The notes: a model not told the origin generated them from the letters alone. A DNA stretch of 48,844 bases from Lojkania enalia (GCA_010094045.1 ML986795.1:6672-55515), one strand, 5' to 3'. Shown: positions 20,668 through 32,348, counted from the first letter of the stretch. Numbers and translations are program-made.

Positions 20668-21891
20668 CTACCAGTTAATGAAATCATTTTTGTTCCCTTC
20701 CTGAGAAATTCTCAAAGTTAAAGGATGCGTGACGCCGCTATCATCTCCTTTCGTTTTCCGAATTATCGTATGATGGACCTTCCTGAGGGGGTTAAACGGG
20801 TATCCCACTGCTTGCAACACTGCATATCGAACGCTATCCATCCCTAGGTGCTGCCCATTCACCAAGATCTCAGAACTACACGCTAATAATTCGCCGAGAG
20901 CCCCGGCTTCTCCCTTGGGTTTTATTTGCGTCTTGACGTTGGCCATTATTTTCCCTAGGTCCTTCTTAGTACCTCTTGGCGTGACATTGCTAGAACCTTT
21001 GATCCCATTCCTTGTCGTTTTCCGCGTGATCCTTGTACCATTGGGAATATACACTTTATCTAATTTACTCAAGATAACTTGATGAGGGATACCATTTTGT
21101 CTCAGACTTGCAAGTAGCGCAAGATCCGTACCCTTCAACCCATGAAGCGAGTCCACTAGCACAAACACACGCCGCAGCTCCTTCCTCTTGGAAAGATATT
21201 TCATGATTTCGTAGCCCCATTCCGCCACACTACCCTCGCCATAGCCGGGTAAATCGACGATGGTGACGCCTTCGCGGCCAATGATGGTCTTGAAGCCATC
21301 TGACCCACGCTTCTTCTTCACGCCGCCGAAGTGCATAGGCCCGATGCCGTAGGAATTCATGGTGCGCGTGCAGCCGGGGGCCCTGCTCGTCCGCGCGAGC
21401 GCGGATTCGAGGTCGAGGTTCAGGAGAGCGTTTAACAGGCTGGATTTGCCGACGTTGGAGCGCCCGACGAAGGCGACCTCGGGGACCTCGGTGGAGAGAA
21501 AGTCGCGGAATTTTGTGACTGAGGTGAGTATTTGGGGCTTGCAGTTTTTTGTGAAGAATTGGTTGGATTGCGCGAGTAGTTCGCGTGAAGGCCGGAGCGT
21601 CTCCCAGTACTGGTTGAAGTTTAGGAGGGTATTGTCGTGGGCTAGGTGGTGTAAATGCCGTGTAGGAAAGTCATATGGAGAATTGGCGATGTCGAGTAAA
21701 GGCTTGATACTAGGTCTGAGGAGCGGAAGGTGGAAGTAGGTGGTAGGCTTCGATGCGCGGATGGGGCTGAATGTTGTAATATAATGGCGAGTTGTATCGA
21801 TGTGCGTTATTCGGGGAGTATAATATCGTCTCGAAAGGTGATGTAGACATCTAGCACATAAGTAGGTCCCGTTTGCTAGTAGTAGAGCCAT
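20668..21891 (-). CDS. MRX8: Mitochondrial EngB/YihA-type GTPase
   Basis: Single exon, 407 aa. The first about 60 residues are Arg/His/Thr-rich and resemble a mitochondrial targeting sequence. The TrmE-Era-EngA-EngB-type GTPase domain follows: G1 'GRSNVGKS' at 143-150, G2-region 'TSRAPGCTRTMN', G3 'DLPGYG' at 213-218, and G4 as 'SKLDK' at 275-279 (classical TKxD with Ser for Thr). Between G4 and the C-terminus is a long Lys-rich insert absent from bacterial EngB. Bacterial EngB acts in large ribosomal subunit assembly; yeast Mrx8 associates with the mitochondrial gene-expression machinery. It is divergent from FMC1 with 174 bp between start codons. Confidence 0.88.
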   Translation of the reverse strand: MALLLANGTYLCARCLHHLSRRYYTPRITHIDTTRHYITTFSPIRASKPTTYFHLPLLRPSIKPLLDIANSPYDFPTRHLHHLAHDNTLLNFNQYWETLRPSRELLAQSNQFFTKNCKPQILTSVTKFRDFLSTEVPEVAFVGRSNVGKSSLLNALLNLDLESALARTSRAPGCTRTMNSYGIGPMHFGGVKKKRGSDGFKTIIGREGVTIVDLPGYGEGSVAEWGYEIMKYLSKRKELRRVFVLVDSLHGLKGTDLALLASLRQNGIPHQVILSKLDKVYIPNGTRITRKTTRNGIKGSSNVTPRGTKKDLGKIMANVKTQIKPKGEAGALGELLACSSEILVNGQHLGMDSVRYAVLQAVGYPFNPLRKVHHTIIRKTKGDDSGVTHPLTLRISQEGNKNDFINW

Positions 21892-22065
21892 TGTATTGTG
21901 TCCTAGATGCGACGAAAAGAATGGAATGGGATGTTCACCCGCGTCGAAAAATTTGGGTGGTCAAAGCTCTCCTCCGTCTTTCGCCGCAGTGTCTCCGCGT
22001 TCTACTTGTTCTTTCTCCAACATCCCCAATCTTCGCCAAGCCTCAGTCACACTATTACTATTACA

Positions 22066-22434
22066 ATGGCATCCCAAATCCCTCAGATCCGATCTCTCTA
22101 TCGGCGTATCCTCCGCGAATTGCCCGCACGCACACCCTCCTCACCACCTGCACCATCCCGCTACGGCCATACCGCCCACCAAATACTATCAAATCCATCA
22201 CACCTCCAACAGCGGATACGACAAACTTTCACATCCCCCGCAACCACAGAGGAAAAGCAGAAGAGTCAGATGCAGCAAGGTGAACAGTTTGTACAGTATC
22301 TTACTGCACAGAGAATGTATGCGACCTTGATCGAGAGATATAATCCGGGTATGGGAATGAGCGAAGAGGAGAGGGTGCGGTTGACGGCTAGGAAGGTAGG
22401 AATGGACCTTCCAATAGAGTTCCAAGACAAATGA
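22066..22434 (+). CDS. FMC1: FMC1-like LYR-family mitochondrial assembly factor
   Basis: Single exon, 122 aa from the ATG at 22066; the frame is open 159 nt further upstream, but that part lies in the short divergent promoter. The N-terminus 'IRSLYRRILRELPAR' is the LYR/complex 1 motif with a following helix; the middle carries 'QQGEQFVQYLTAQRMYATLIERYNPG', the second part of the Fmc1 fold; the end is 'EERVRLTARKVGMDLP'. Fmc1 is needed in yeast with Atp12 for assembly of the F1 ATP synthase. The shared promoter with MRX8 pairs two mitochondrial genes. Confidence 0.8.
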   Translation: MASQIPQIRSLYRRILRELPARTPSSPPAPSRYGHTAHQILSNPSHLQQRIRQTFTSPATTEEKQKSQMQQGEQFVQYLTAQRMYATLIERYNPGMGMSEEERVRLTARKVGMDLPIEFQDK

Positions 22435-23151
22435 GCAAGAGATGCAATGCCTTTGTGGTTATGAGAAGGTTGGGTGGGACTAATTATCAATTAGAGTCTT
22501 GGTAAATATGGAGGTAAGAGAGCGTTGTGAAGAGAGATATGCGTATTATAAGTAGGGGGAATGTTTGCATTAGAAACGGCGTCAATAGGCTAGGATAATG
22601 CAACATGATAAAACCGGCATAGGGCTTGTTACTGGGGGTCTACTTGTGGACATTCGAGAGGTACATCAGTGGTCAAAGTCGGGATAGTTGGCTCTCCAAA
22701 GGCTGGAACAATGTGTATCAACAATATAATATTCTGACTCTACCGTTGCAAATCTGGTCAATCTCACGAAAGGGATCCCAATCTTTGCAAACTATGAAAG
22801 TGTACTCGTGGAAGTCTGAATTCTACTGCCCTAGTGCGACCAAAGTTGTCTATCCGGAGCCCGAACGCCAGAGCCCAGAAATAAGTATGCCTCAGAGATT
22901 GGGTATGAAGCTTTTAAAACCATATTAACTCCGGCGCTCACGATAACGCCTGACGCATCTCCATCAAGTCAACCAATGCAAAATGTCTTGCTAGTATTCC
23001 AACATTCGTTTGTTTTGATGCCTCGTCTTCACGCCTTCGCTTTCTCAAGTTAATGAGCAAAGACGCTTCGAGCATGACCAGCTTACTATGTTGGACGTCG
23101 CTTTTCAATGAGGTCTGAAAAAGCGGGTCCTAGGAAAGAATAAGGTTAGCC
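22435..23151. other. Convergent intergenic region
   Basis: About 0.7 kb between FMC1 and the SRP40-like gene. It contains a 64-codon open stretch on the minus strand (22938-23129) following a good acceptor (TTCCTAG at about 23130-23136), with a basic coiled-coil look (LRKRRREDEASKQ); no donor puts it in frame with the neighbouring gene. Confidence 0.35.
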
Positions 23152-24552
23152 TCAGTCTTCAAACTTGATACCCTTTCCTCCCAAGGTATCGATAGCCCCA
23201 CCTCGGTATGATCCGCGCTTCTTCTTGTTTTTTTCTTTGGTAAAGCCTTTACCCCTTGTAGGCGCCAAATCAGCATACGCACGGTCAGCATAATCGTAAG
23301 ATACATATTCGTTGCTCGCAAATCGTGGATCTACCTTGGTGGTTGCAGGAATCCGCTGGAATCGTTCCGTCACGTGCTTATTCTTCTTGTTCGCCCCGTT
23401 TTGTTGCTTGTGTTCGGCAGATTCTGAACGCTTGCGCTTGTTGCCAGTCGCTGGCTCTGGAGAATTTGCGGTCACAGTTACAGTTGACTCGGAAGAGTTC
23501 TTGCGGTTATAAGGGCTGGCGTTCTTTTCAATTTGCTCTGACTCAGAGCCGGAGTCAGACGAAGACAAACTGTCAGAGGAGCTAGAATGGCTACTAGAAG
23601 TTGAAGCAGAGGCAGCCTTCCTTTTTGCTGGAGCTGCCTCCTCGTCCTTTGACTCGCTGTCTTCCGACTCACTCTCGGAGAAGCTCGAGTCGCTCAACAA
23701 TTCAGATGAACTCGACGACGAGGACGAGGACGGCGATGATGGTGATAATGATGATGCAACCTTATTGAATTTTTTGTCCTTGCTAGTCGCTGCTAGTTTA
23801 GCCGCTTCCGCCTCAGAATCAGAGCTGGAGTCGCTATTTGAATCGCTTTCGCTCGAGGACGAATCCGAGCTCGAAGCGCTGGAAGAGTTCGACGCAGGGA
23901 TGGTGGCCCTGGCAGGAGACACGTCCGAATCAGAGCCAGAGTCTGAAGACGAGGAGTCGAATGAATCAGTGGACGAGACGGACTTGATAAGCTTCACCTT
24001 CTTCGGTGGCGCCCTTTTGGCTTCGGAATCGGAATCGGAATTAGAACTTGAGCTCGGGCTCGAGCTCGAGCTCGACGAAGCGGAGTTTGAACTTGGAGAG
24101 AGACTCATTGCTTTCTTCTGTTCGGACGATGCTGTCTTTGTGGTCTTTTGGTCCTGCTCAGCTTCTGATTCACTACTCGAGTCGCTACTTAAATCGCTAT
24201 TCAAGTCGCTACTCGAGGCGCTACTGGAGTCGCTCTCCTCCTCTACGTCCATCGTCTCGGGCTCATCTTGCTTTTCTACGCGACCGCTCTTCTCCCACTC
24301 TGCAAAGAGCTGTGTCAGGCCAGGGTGATCGGCCAAGGCGGTTTTCGCGGACGGATTCTCGCCCTCGAGGGCACGAGCAGCCTTCACATAGCCGTGCTCG
24401 TGGAGGAAGCTGTTTACAAGGGCAACGAGCGGGGCAGGTGGTTGCGCGGGTTCCGCCTTGTTTTTGCGGCCGGCGGCGTTGGAGGGTTTCTGCTCGCTTT
24501 TAGGCTCGCCGGAGGGGGCATCCCGCTTGCGAACATTCTTGCCGCCCGCCAT
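23152..24552 (-). CDS. SRP40: SRP40/Nopp140-like nucleolar Ser-rich protein with LisH motif
   Basis: Single exon, 466 aa from the ATG at 24552. Residues about 40-66 form a LisH motif ('PLVALVNSFLHEHGYVKAARALEGENP'). Residues about 90-375 are acidic/serine tracts (SSSSDS, SESESE) broken by short Lys/Ala/Pro blocks, the pattern of CK2-phosphorylated Nopp140/Srp40. The end is the diagnostic SRP40 C-terminal domain: 'FQRIPATTKVDPRFASNEYVSYDYADRAYADL', 'KGFTKEKNKKKRGSYRGG', 'GGKGIKFED'. The family acts as a nucleolar snoRNP chaperone. The serine tracts make long spurious frames on the opposite strand. Confidence 0.88.
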   Translation of the reverse strand: MAGGKNVRKRDAPSGEPKSEQKPSNAAGRKNKAEPAQPPAPLVALVNSFLHEHGYVKAARALEGENPSAKTALADHPGLTQLFAEWEKSGRVEKQDEPETMDVEEESDSSSASSSDLNSDLSSDSSSESEAEQDQKTTKTASSEQKKAMSLSPSSNSASSSSSSSPSSSSNSDSDSEAKRAPPKKVKLIKSVSSTDSFDSSSSDSGSDSDVSPARATIPASNSSSASSSDSSSSESDSNSDSSSDSEAEAAKLAATSKDKKFNKVASSLSPSSPSSSSSSSSSELLSDSSFSESESEDSESKDEEAAPAKRKAASASTSSSHSSSSDSLSSSDSGSESEQIEKNASPYNRKNSSESTVTVTANSPEPATGNKRKRSESAEHKQQNGANKKNKHVTERFQRIPATTKVDPRFASNEYVSYDYADRAYADLAPTRGKGFTKEKNKKKRGSYRGGAIDTLGGKGIKFED

Positions 24553-25053
24553 GGCGCTCCAATGGACCGTGGTGGTGAGGAGGGGGGGTTGGGTGTTGTC
24601 GTGTAGGTGCAAGAAAAAAAAAAGTTTGGATGTCGGGAATACAGCCTCACCGCCGCGGGGAGACGCTAGCCTCATTAGCCAGATCTCCCAGGGACTCGGA
24701 CGCAGCTGACTTAGCAGGTCCCCCGTCCGCTGTCCTGACGTGCCAGACCTCCGCGTCCGTGACCGTCTAGATCAATTCACCGCCCCGCGGGCATTCCTTC
24801 CCCACGCACTTGTGCGTCTCACCATAGCGTGCCCTATCCGGCGACTGCGCATCGACCGGCGTCTGCTACCAAGATTTACCCGCTGGCCTCCTATTTACTG
24901 GACTTGCAACTCGAACTCTTCCCTTCATATTTCATGGCCAGACGCCTCAAGGTCACTGCACCCGCTTGACGGCTCCGGCCTGAGGGTTATTCACTTCGTT
25001 TTTCTTTCTGCCCGGCTGCACTAGGTCGTACTCCCGGGCTATTGTGATTAATC
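24553..25053. promoter_or_regulatory. Bidirectional promoter, SRP40-like / SEC3
   Basis: 501 bp between two divergent start codons, GC-richer than its surroundings. No specific motif could be assigned. Confidence 0.4.
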
Positions 25054-28000
25054 ATGGACGGAAACCCACGGCCGCGCAATCCCCCCCAGAGGCCTAGCAA
25101 TGAGAGTCGCCGTCCGCCTGGAGCCCCGGGAGGACCGCCCTCTGTGGCCAGCTCGGGGTCCACACCTTCGGGAATGTCCCGCGCGGAGCGGTTTGATGAT
25201 GAACGGCGGAGGATAACGGAGAGTTGCTTCTCCAAGGTTGACGACAATGGACAGCGTACGTCTCTTCTTCCATTACCCAAAAAGAACTCATGTTCAGAGG
25301 AGAACTACCTCTATTATTTATCATTGTATTGTGGAAACCACCCGCAGAACGAAATTGACTTCCGCAAAGTTGTCGAATCCTACATTACGCACATCCGCGT
25401 GCAAGAAGACGCGGCCTATCCGCAGACTCCGCCTCCGCCCAACGGCAATCCGCAGAACAAGAAGGCCCGAGTAATCATCGTCTCGGTACGGGCGACAGGG
25501 AGAGTTCGTCTTCACAAGGCCCGTGAAAATGCCAATGGAACGTTTTCGATCGGCAAGACTTGGAACATGGAGGATTTGTCCGGTGTTGAGAACTTTGTGC
25601 ATCTAAATCCTACTAGCGAAGAAGAGGCTCAAAAAAAGAAATGGGCTGGTGATACTGGATTCGTTGTCACCATTCAGAAGCCATATTATTGGGAGGCCGG
25701 CACTCCGAAAGAGAAGGAATTCTTCATTGGAAGCATGGTTAAAATATACCACAAATACACCCAGGGAGATTTTCCCGTCTTGACTGGATTCAGTATGGGT
25801 GAATTGAATAGTCTGACAGGAGGGAGGCCCCATTTAGCCACAGCAGAAGGTCGGGCCGCTCGAGGGAACGGGTCCCTAGCAGCAGCATCACAACAGCCGC
25901 TCCAATCTCCGAGATCGCCTATCCCACCTGGTATACAACGGCCGACGCCACCTCTGGGAGACCGAAGGCCACCGCCGTTAAGGGATGAGAGACGGCCGCC
26001 TCCCCTTTCAGATGACAGAAGACCGCCTCCTCGTCGCCCTCCGACTTCCGAAGGCGAGCGGGAGAGAAGACCCCCTCCGCTACGCCCAGGAGGACAATCA
26101 GGGCGACCAACAACAGGCGATGATGCTAGGCGACCTCCACCTCTCCACGACGGTCCTCCAGGCTCGTTCATGCAAGGCCCGGACGGGCAAAGGCGACCTA
26201 GACCTCGACCATCAATGGAACATCCCATGCGCTCACCTGCGAGCCAGGAACAAATGAGTTTACGTTCAGTCGCAAGTCAAGATCAGATGTCCATGCGTTC
26301 AATTCCAAGTCGAGAACAAATGCGTCCAGCCCCTGGGTCAGTCCCTGTCCCACCTATCCCAACACCCCCGTCACAGCGGTTGACGCCTCAATCTTCGAGA
26401 TCTGAATTTGCAACGCAGCGACCCAAAACCCCTGAAACGGAAAGTGTATCATCAATTCCAGCCAGCTTAAGCCCTGGCCGGCGGGGTCAGGCGGATGATG
26501 CTCGGCCACGGCGATCAATAGATGACTCGTCTTTCGATGGTGCGGGGTTGGGTATCTCTTCTGTGGAACAACGAAGACCGAATGGTCTTCCCGGAAGGGA
26601 TATTTCTCCAAGGGGCCTAAGACCAGAAACAGCCCAGAGCAATGCCAGCTCTGCATTCTCTCGAAATGAAGACCTTCCAACAAGTCCCCCTGAACGCAAA
26701 CGACCACCGATGGTTCCAGCTCAATCACAACGTAGTATAGGAAGTGATTTAGCCAATGAATTCTCTACACCAGTGCCTTCACCACCTCCACATTTCGGGC
26801 CCCAAGCCGGAAAGAGGCCGCAAGAGCCTCCTGAACGATTACGGCCATCTACCAACGATATACCGGAGACCGCCAGCTTCTCGAAGGAACCGGAGCAATC
26901 CCAAAGGCAAGAGCCGTCTTCTCAGCCTTCCGAACCACCTCCAATATCTCCTTTACCCCATCTCCCTAGAGCAACGGTAGAGCAAGGCTCTGCTCAAGTC
27001 GCTCCCACGTCCCCTACAAAAGTCTTCCCCCCAACGGAGGGGACGGAAAAGGCAGAGTACCGCCCAGGACTAGGTCCAATGATCAAACAAAAAGCAGTTG
27101 GCGATGGAAAAGCAGCAGACGCATTTCGAAAAGCTGCCTTTGCTGTTGGAGCGTTCAAACCTCGTGCCGGGGGGGCTGGTGCTAAATTTCTCAATAAAGA
27201 GACTAAAACATCCAACGAAGCAGACGGCATTAGTGGAGTCTTTGTTCCACAGCGACCAACTCCCAAGGAGGAAGTGGAGAAGAGGTTGGAGTTAGACGAA
27301 AGACCCCCTGAACCGGATCGATCCTCGAAAGAACGCCCACATATTGATACCGAGGTGGTCCCCGAAGTGACCGTATCGAGCCCTCTATCCCCAACACCAG
27401 TCATACCACCCTCTGATGTAGAACTGGCACCGCCACCTCGCTCGCCCAGTCCTGAGAAAACTACCCCCAAGAGCGAAAGAGAGGCAGAGGTGCGGCGCAA
27501 GAAACGAAGGTCGAACCAACAAATTATGAACATCTCCAAACTTGGCATCGATCCTACCATTCTAGATGGACGTGGGCTAGAGTTCGAATCCTTACTTGCA
27601 GAATTTGGCTGGGGTAGCAGCGAGCTATCAGCCAAGAATATCGTGTCCCTAGAAACCGACATCAAGCGAGAGATTGCACGTGTCGAGGCCGGTAGTTGGC
27701 TGAACCACCTTGATCAAAAGGACGACCGGGTTGAGGCCGTAGAGAAAATGCTCGATCGTTCAATTGCAGAGTGCGACGAGCTAGAGGGGCTTCTGACATT
27801 GTACAACGTTGAGCTTAGCGTAGGTCTCCACTTACTCGTTTTCTTATATCTAAGCTGATTTCTGTTTCAACAGACACTAAATGACGATATTGCATTCATA
27901 GAGGCACAGAGCCAAGGTTTGCAGGTCCAGACAGCCAACCAGAAGTTACTGCAGTCCGAACTCCAGCAACTCGTCGAGACTATCTCTATAACGCCTGACC

Positions 28001-30048
28001 AGCTAGAACCTTTGAGACGCGCAGCCATTGGTAAGGTCAACGGCTTAAAGGCCATAGAATCATCTCTTGTCTTGCTTTATAAAGCCCTTATCACAATTGA
28101 TCCTGCGTTTGTAGAGGGCGGCCGATCAAATATCGCTGAGGACGCAATCAAAATGTCTGGCAACCCAGGATTTGGTAACAGTGAACTGGCGACAATGCGA
28201 GCATTGCAAGAGAAGAAGGATCGATATCTCCACGAAAGCGCCATTTTCCTTGAGCGTCTAAAGCAACACATGACTATTACCTTTGGCGCCGCCTTCCTGC
28301 AGACCAAAGACGCTCTAGCCAATATTGACAAGAAAGCCATGCCCTCCACAAGGTCCAATATTGAAGCTCATGATGTAGGACGTAACTCGCTATGGATGTT
28401 GAGCCCTGTAGTTCTATTCGCCAAGGAAGTCGATCGCAGAGCCTGGGATGAGTTAGTTCGCCTATACCAGGGTCAAGCACGCCAAATCTACCAGGACGAG
28501 ATACGGGACAATATCATGTCATGGAAACGATTCGCACGGAAACCCACTGGCGACGAACAGGACCTCTTATTTACAGCGCAAGAAAAGGAGACTGAAAGCA
28601 TTACGGGAGCAGCACGAAAACTAACGGTCAAACGAAGCCAGACTTTGGCTCGTGGCCTACGTTCAGCCTCTGGAGAAAAAGAAGTCAAAACAGACAAGAC
28701 CCAGACCGGAAAGCTCTATGCCTATGATGTTTTCTTCAGAATCCTAGATGACATTGGTCCTGTGCTTCTGACAGAACAAAATTTTGTTACGGACTTCTTT
28801 CACGCTACTTCGTCTAATGCAATAGACTTCCCTGATGCCGTCAGCGCTGCGATTCCCGAGGAAAGGCGAGCGACGAACTTGTATATTCTGAAGCAATCTG
28901 AGCCTGACAGGGCAATGGCCACGCGCTTACGAGAAGTCATGGAAGATATTTTTTCGTTCTGGCCGATAGAAGTTCAAAACTTGATCGACTGGGCTATCAA
29001 AATGGATCCTCTGTAAGCTCCACAATTCGTTACTAATTTCCATATAGCCTCTTGCTAACCGACTCACAGGCAAGGGGTTGGTATTTTGTACGCTGTTGAC
29101 CGGAAAATCTTGGATATTGAGGACTCAAACCAAGATTTCCTCACTCGCACGCTCCAAAATGCTCATGGAAAGCTTACTGGCTTGTTCACTAAGTTTGTCG
29201 ATGAGCAAATTCGGGCCATCGAGGACACCAAGGTGAAGATCAAAAAGCGTAAAGGTGTCATTGCATTCATGAAAACTTTCCCACACTTTTCGGTCGCAAT
29301 CGAAAATATGCTCCCTTCACCTAACGAAGAGCCCCAGATCGAGATTAGGCGAATGGTTGACGATGCGTACCAAAAAATCAACAAGGCCATGTTTGAAAGC
29401 TTGAAGATCATCGCCAAAGAATCCCCAGCTGTCATGGCGACGCAAGGGCAAGGCGATCCTGAGGATAAAGAGGCACTCAACTACCATATTCTTCTTATTG
29501 AAAACATGAATCACTACCTGGAAGAGATCGATGCAAGGTCAGATTCTGTACTTCTTGACTGGAAGACAAGGGCAGAAGATGAAATGAAGGAACACATGGA
29601 TCTATACGTTGATGCTGTCATTCGACGCCCATTAGGCAAACTTTTGGTAAGTGCCCATCCTATCCGGACACTGTGTGCAATGCTGACTTTGATCAAGGAA
29701 TTCATCGAATCCACCGAGAACCTCTTATCTCAACCTAGCAGCTCCCCGCAGTCCGTCGCGGGACGTTCGTCCCATTCTCGCTCGGTCTTTAAGAAGTTAT
29801 TGAACAACAATGACTCCAAAGAAATTAGAAAGGGCATCGAGGCCCTCAAGAAACGAGTCGACAAGCACTTTGGCGATGCAGATGATCCAAGCATAAGCCG
29901 CGACCTCGTCTTCAAAGTCCTCAAAGAGTGTGAGAAGAAATACGGCGACATCTACAACCGAACCATAAGGATCAACCAGGACGTATACTCAGGAGAAGTG
30001 GATATGGATTGGGGTCTAAACGAAGTTGCAACCGCTTTCCGACGCTAA
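25054..30048 (+). CDS. SEC3: Exocyst complex subunit Sec3
   Basis: Four exons, 25054-25255, 25370-27819, 27874-29012 and 29070-30048 (introns 114, 54 and 57 bp); 1,589 aa. After a Pro/Gly-rich start, 'FDDERRRITESCFSK...DNGQ' joins across intron 1 to 'LVESYITHIRVQEDAAYP', the N-terminal PH-like domain that in yeast binds PI(4,5)P2 and Rho GTPases (about residues 45-210). Next is a long disordered Pro/Arg-rich linker with repeated RRPPPL units (about 265-330), then a conserved helical region starting near 'KFLNKETK...ISGVFVPQRP' and the coiled-coil plus CorEx-like C-terminal rod ('AQSQGLQVQTANQKLLQSELQQLVETI'). Sec3 marks sites of polarised exocytosis at hyphal tips. Intron 1 is stop-free and a multiple of three. 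Confidence 0.9.
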
Positions 30049-30724
30049 AATTTTGGTCTGTTTAATATCGCGCTGTTTCGTGCGATTTAAAATGATTTGC
30101 ATACAGCATGTTGTTGGTTATCTATTTAGTCTTAGGACAGGGTTTAGGCTGCTCGCCCCGGCGTTTGGGAGTAAAAAAGAGCATTACACAATGCGCTTCC
30201 TATTCATTGATCCGATTCTTGATTTCTCAAGTAGCTAGCATTTATCCACGGCTTATGTGCCCTTTTATAACGAATACGCAGTTGCCTAGTCAGTCATCAC
30301 TACCCACGCGAGAACGGTCTCACGTAGCATGCCTTCCTTTCATTTAGATAGGTATCATGGACATTGGAGCGCTCGGATGTTGTGGATATTATTTCGGCCT
30401 TTTGTCTTTAATCTGAATTTATGTTGATGTGGATAATGCTTTATAGTTCTATGTTCATTGTACCCTTGTTCTGACTAATTAGGTGTTTCCAGATGCTGCA
30501 TCGACCATATCGATCGCGAGCCAGAATCCAGGGACCCACGATCACGCTCCACGTCAACATGTGAGACCTTATAGAAGTCTGAGAGTCCACGCGTCATGCT
30601 ACCTACTTCCAACAGTGAAATACGAGACCGTATATATTTGATGCTCATCTCGTGTGTCCGAGATCAATCGGAACCTCTTTGTTTCCAAGTCGGGAGATAT
30701 TGAAGCATAGAGACAACTACAAAC
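30049..30724. other. Intergenic region SEC3 to DUF1295 gene
   Basis: 676 bp with 3' flank of SEC3 and promoter of the next gene. No supported gene. Confidence 0.4.
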
Positions 30725-31837
30725 ATGACCATACTTCAAACATTATTGAGAACCAATACCTTCCGCATACCCCTTTTCCGAACGCTCGTTCCTTCTGTCG
30801 TCCTCGCCTACGGGATCCAGACCGCCGTCGCGATCCCCTCAATTGCTGCGCGAACGGAGAAGTTCTACGATCTTTCAGGCAGTTTGACGTACCTTTCCTG
30901 CACAGCACTGAGTCTCTTCCTCCCGTACTTGCGCGCCAGAGCCGCTGGTAACTTCTCAGGCGGCATAGCCGAGTATCTAAGTGCACCGGCGACGGGCCAG
31001 GCGCTGTGGTGGTGGAGACATGTGGCGCTGAGCGTATGCGTGTGGACCTGGGCTGCTCGATGTACGTATCCTTTCTATACCCCCCTCACGCCTTTCCCTC
31101 CTATTTCCTTTCCACGTTCAGTTCGGACGGTGACTACGCGGCATGGCGCTAATGGAAACTGCATATGTACAGTAGGATCCTACCTCTTCAACCGTGTATC
31201 CGAGGACGGGAAGGACTCGCGCTTCGACTCGATCCGGGACTCAGCGCCCAAGTTCTACGGCGCATTCTTCGCGCAGGCGACGTGGGTGTCTCTGTGCCTG
31301 TTTCCTGTCTTCGCTGTGAATTCGTTGCCGCGATCCGCTTTCGCGCGTTCGGGGCCGCAGAACGAAGTAGCTAGTGCGGCGGTGTCGGCGAAACCATACC
31401 TAAGCGATATTGTAGGGTTGGTAGTGTTTGCATTTGGATGGGCGTTCGAGATTGTGGCGGATAGGCAGAAGAGCAGGTGGAGCAGGGAAAAGAGGGAGAA
31501 AAAGCACAGCGAGGAATTCTTGACCAAGGGACTGTGGTCGAGGTCTAGGCATCCAAATTATTTTGGTGAGGTCATGCTCTGGAGCGGCATCGCGATGGTG
31601 GCGGGCGGCCTTTTGGTTCGAGGGCCCGCACAAGTAGGCTTGGGGCTCGGTGGAGTGGGAGGAAAGGCTTTGGTGGCGGGTATGTGTGCGGTTAGTCCGG
31701 GATTTGTGAGTTTCTTGCTGCTGAAGGTGAGTGGGGTGCCGCTGAGTGAGGAGAAGTATGATATGAGGTTTGGGGATAGGAAGGAGTATAGGGAGTGGAA
31801 GGAGAATACGCCGATGCTTGTTCCGAGATTGTGGTAG
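30725..31837 (+). CDS. DUF1295 / steroid 5-alpha-reductase-like membrane protein
   Basis: Exons 30725-31061 and 31173-31837 with a 111-bp intron (GTACGT...TACAG); 333 aa. The join restores 'WAARLGSYLFNRVSEDGKDSRFD', a hallmark of the DUF1295 family. Further along are 'FGWAFEIVADRQKSRW' and 'GLWSRSRHPNYFGEVMLWSGI', the conserved NADPH-binding-type C-terminus shared with steroid 5-alpha reductases and isoprenylcysteine methyltransferases. About six to seven hydrophobic segments suggest an ER-type multi-pass protein. The substrate is unknown. The intron contains no stop and is a multiple of three, so an unspliced reading would still give a 370-aa frame. Confidence 0.82.
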   Translation: MTILQTLLRTNTFRIPLFRTLVPSVVLAYGIQTAVAIPSIAARTEKFYDLSGSLTYLSCTALSLFLPYLRARAAGNFSGGIAEYLSAPATGQALWWWRHVALSVCVWTWAARCTYPFYTPLTPFPPISFPRSVRTVTTRHGANGNCICTVGSYLFNRVSEDGKDSRFDSIRDSAPKFYGAFFAQATWVSLCLFPVFAVNSLPRSAFARSGPQNEVASAAVSAKPYLSDIVGLVVFAFGWAFEIVADRQKSRWSREKREKKHSEEFLTKGLWSRSRHPNYFGEVMLWSGIAMVAGGLLVRGPAQVGLGLGGVGGKALVAGMCAVSPGFVSFLLLKVSGVPLSEEKYDMRFGDRKEYREWKENTPMLVPRLW

Positions 31838-32348
31838 GAGACGGTGTTTGGTGCGTATTGTTAGTTTTATTAGTCCGATGATATCTGAGCTGTTGGAAGT
31901 TGTTGTAATATGTGATGGTAAATATATACACGTGTAAAGGGAATTGTTCATAGTACTGTGCCCATATGTTTCCGATATTATTCAAATAATGGAAAGTAGT
32001 ACACGGACGTGTGCCTAGTCATTCGGGCAGCCCATCCTATAGAGTACAGATTCTCGAAATTTGAGCCGAAAAGTGGATTCCTAAGCATATGGTTCAGAGC
32101 GTAATTCAAACGCGTGTTCTGATATCAAAGAGGAATAAGGGGTATCTATTCTATGCTGCGCCCGTATTGTCCGTATGTGATATGCGTCAATCCTCTTATG
32201 CCATTGACCATTCCATAACAAGGCCTATTCGAGGGAATATTTCTTCAAACTCCATCCTAGCTGGCAGCTTCATCAATGTAGTCCGAGTCGCCGTACACAT
32301 CAGGATTTAAACCCCGCATACGCTAAAGCATTCTCCCTGTCAGCATGA
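31838..32348. other. Convergent 3' region
   Basis: 511 bp between the DUF1295 and IEC3 stop codons; AT-richer, no supported gene. Confidence 0.4.

Noticed and set aside
22938..23129. 64-codon open stretch with a good acceptor, minus strand, downstream of the SRP40-like gene
   Set aside because: No donor in the SRP40-like gene joins in frame, that gene already ends in its complete conserved domain, and no start codon supports an independent gene.
23765..24328. 187-codon plus-strand ORF rich in Glu, Ser and Leu
   Set aside because: It is the antisense shadow of the serine tracts of the SRP40-like gene.
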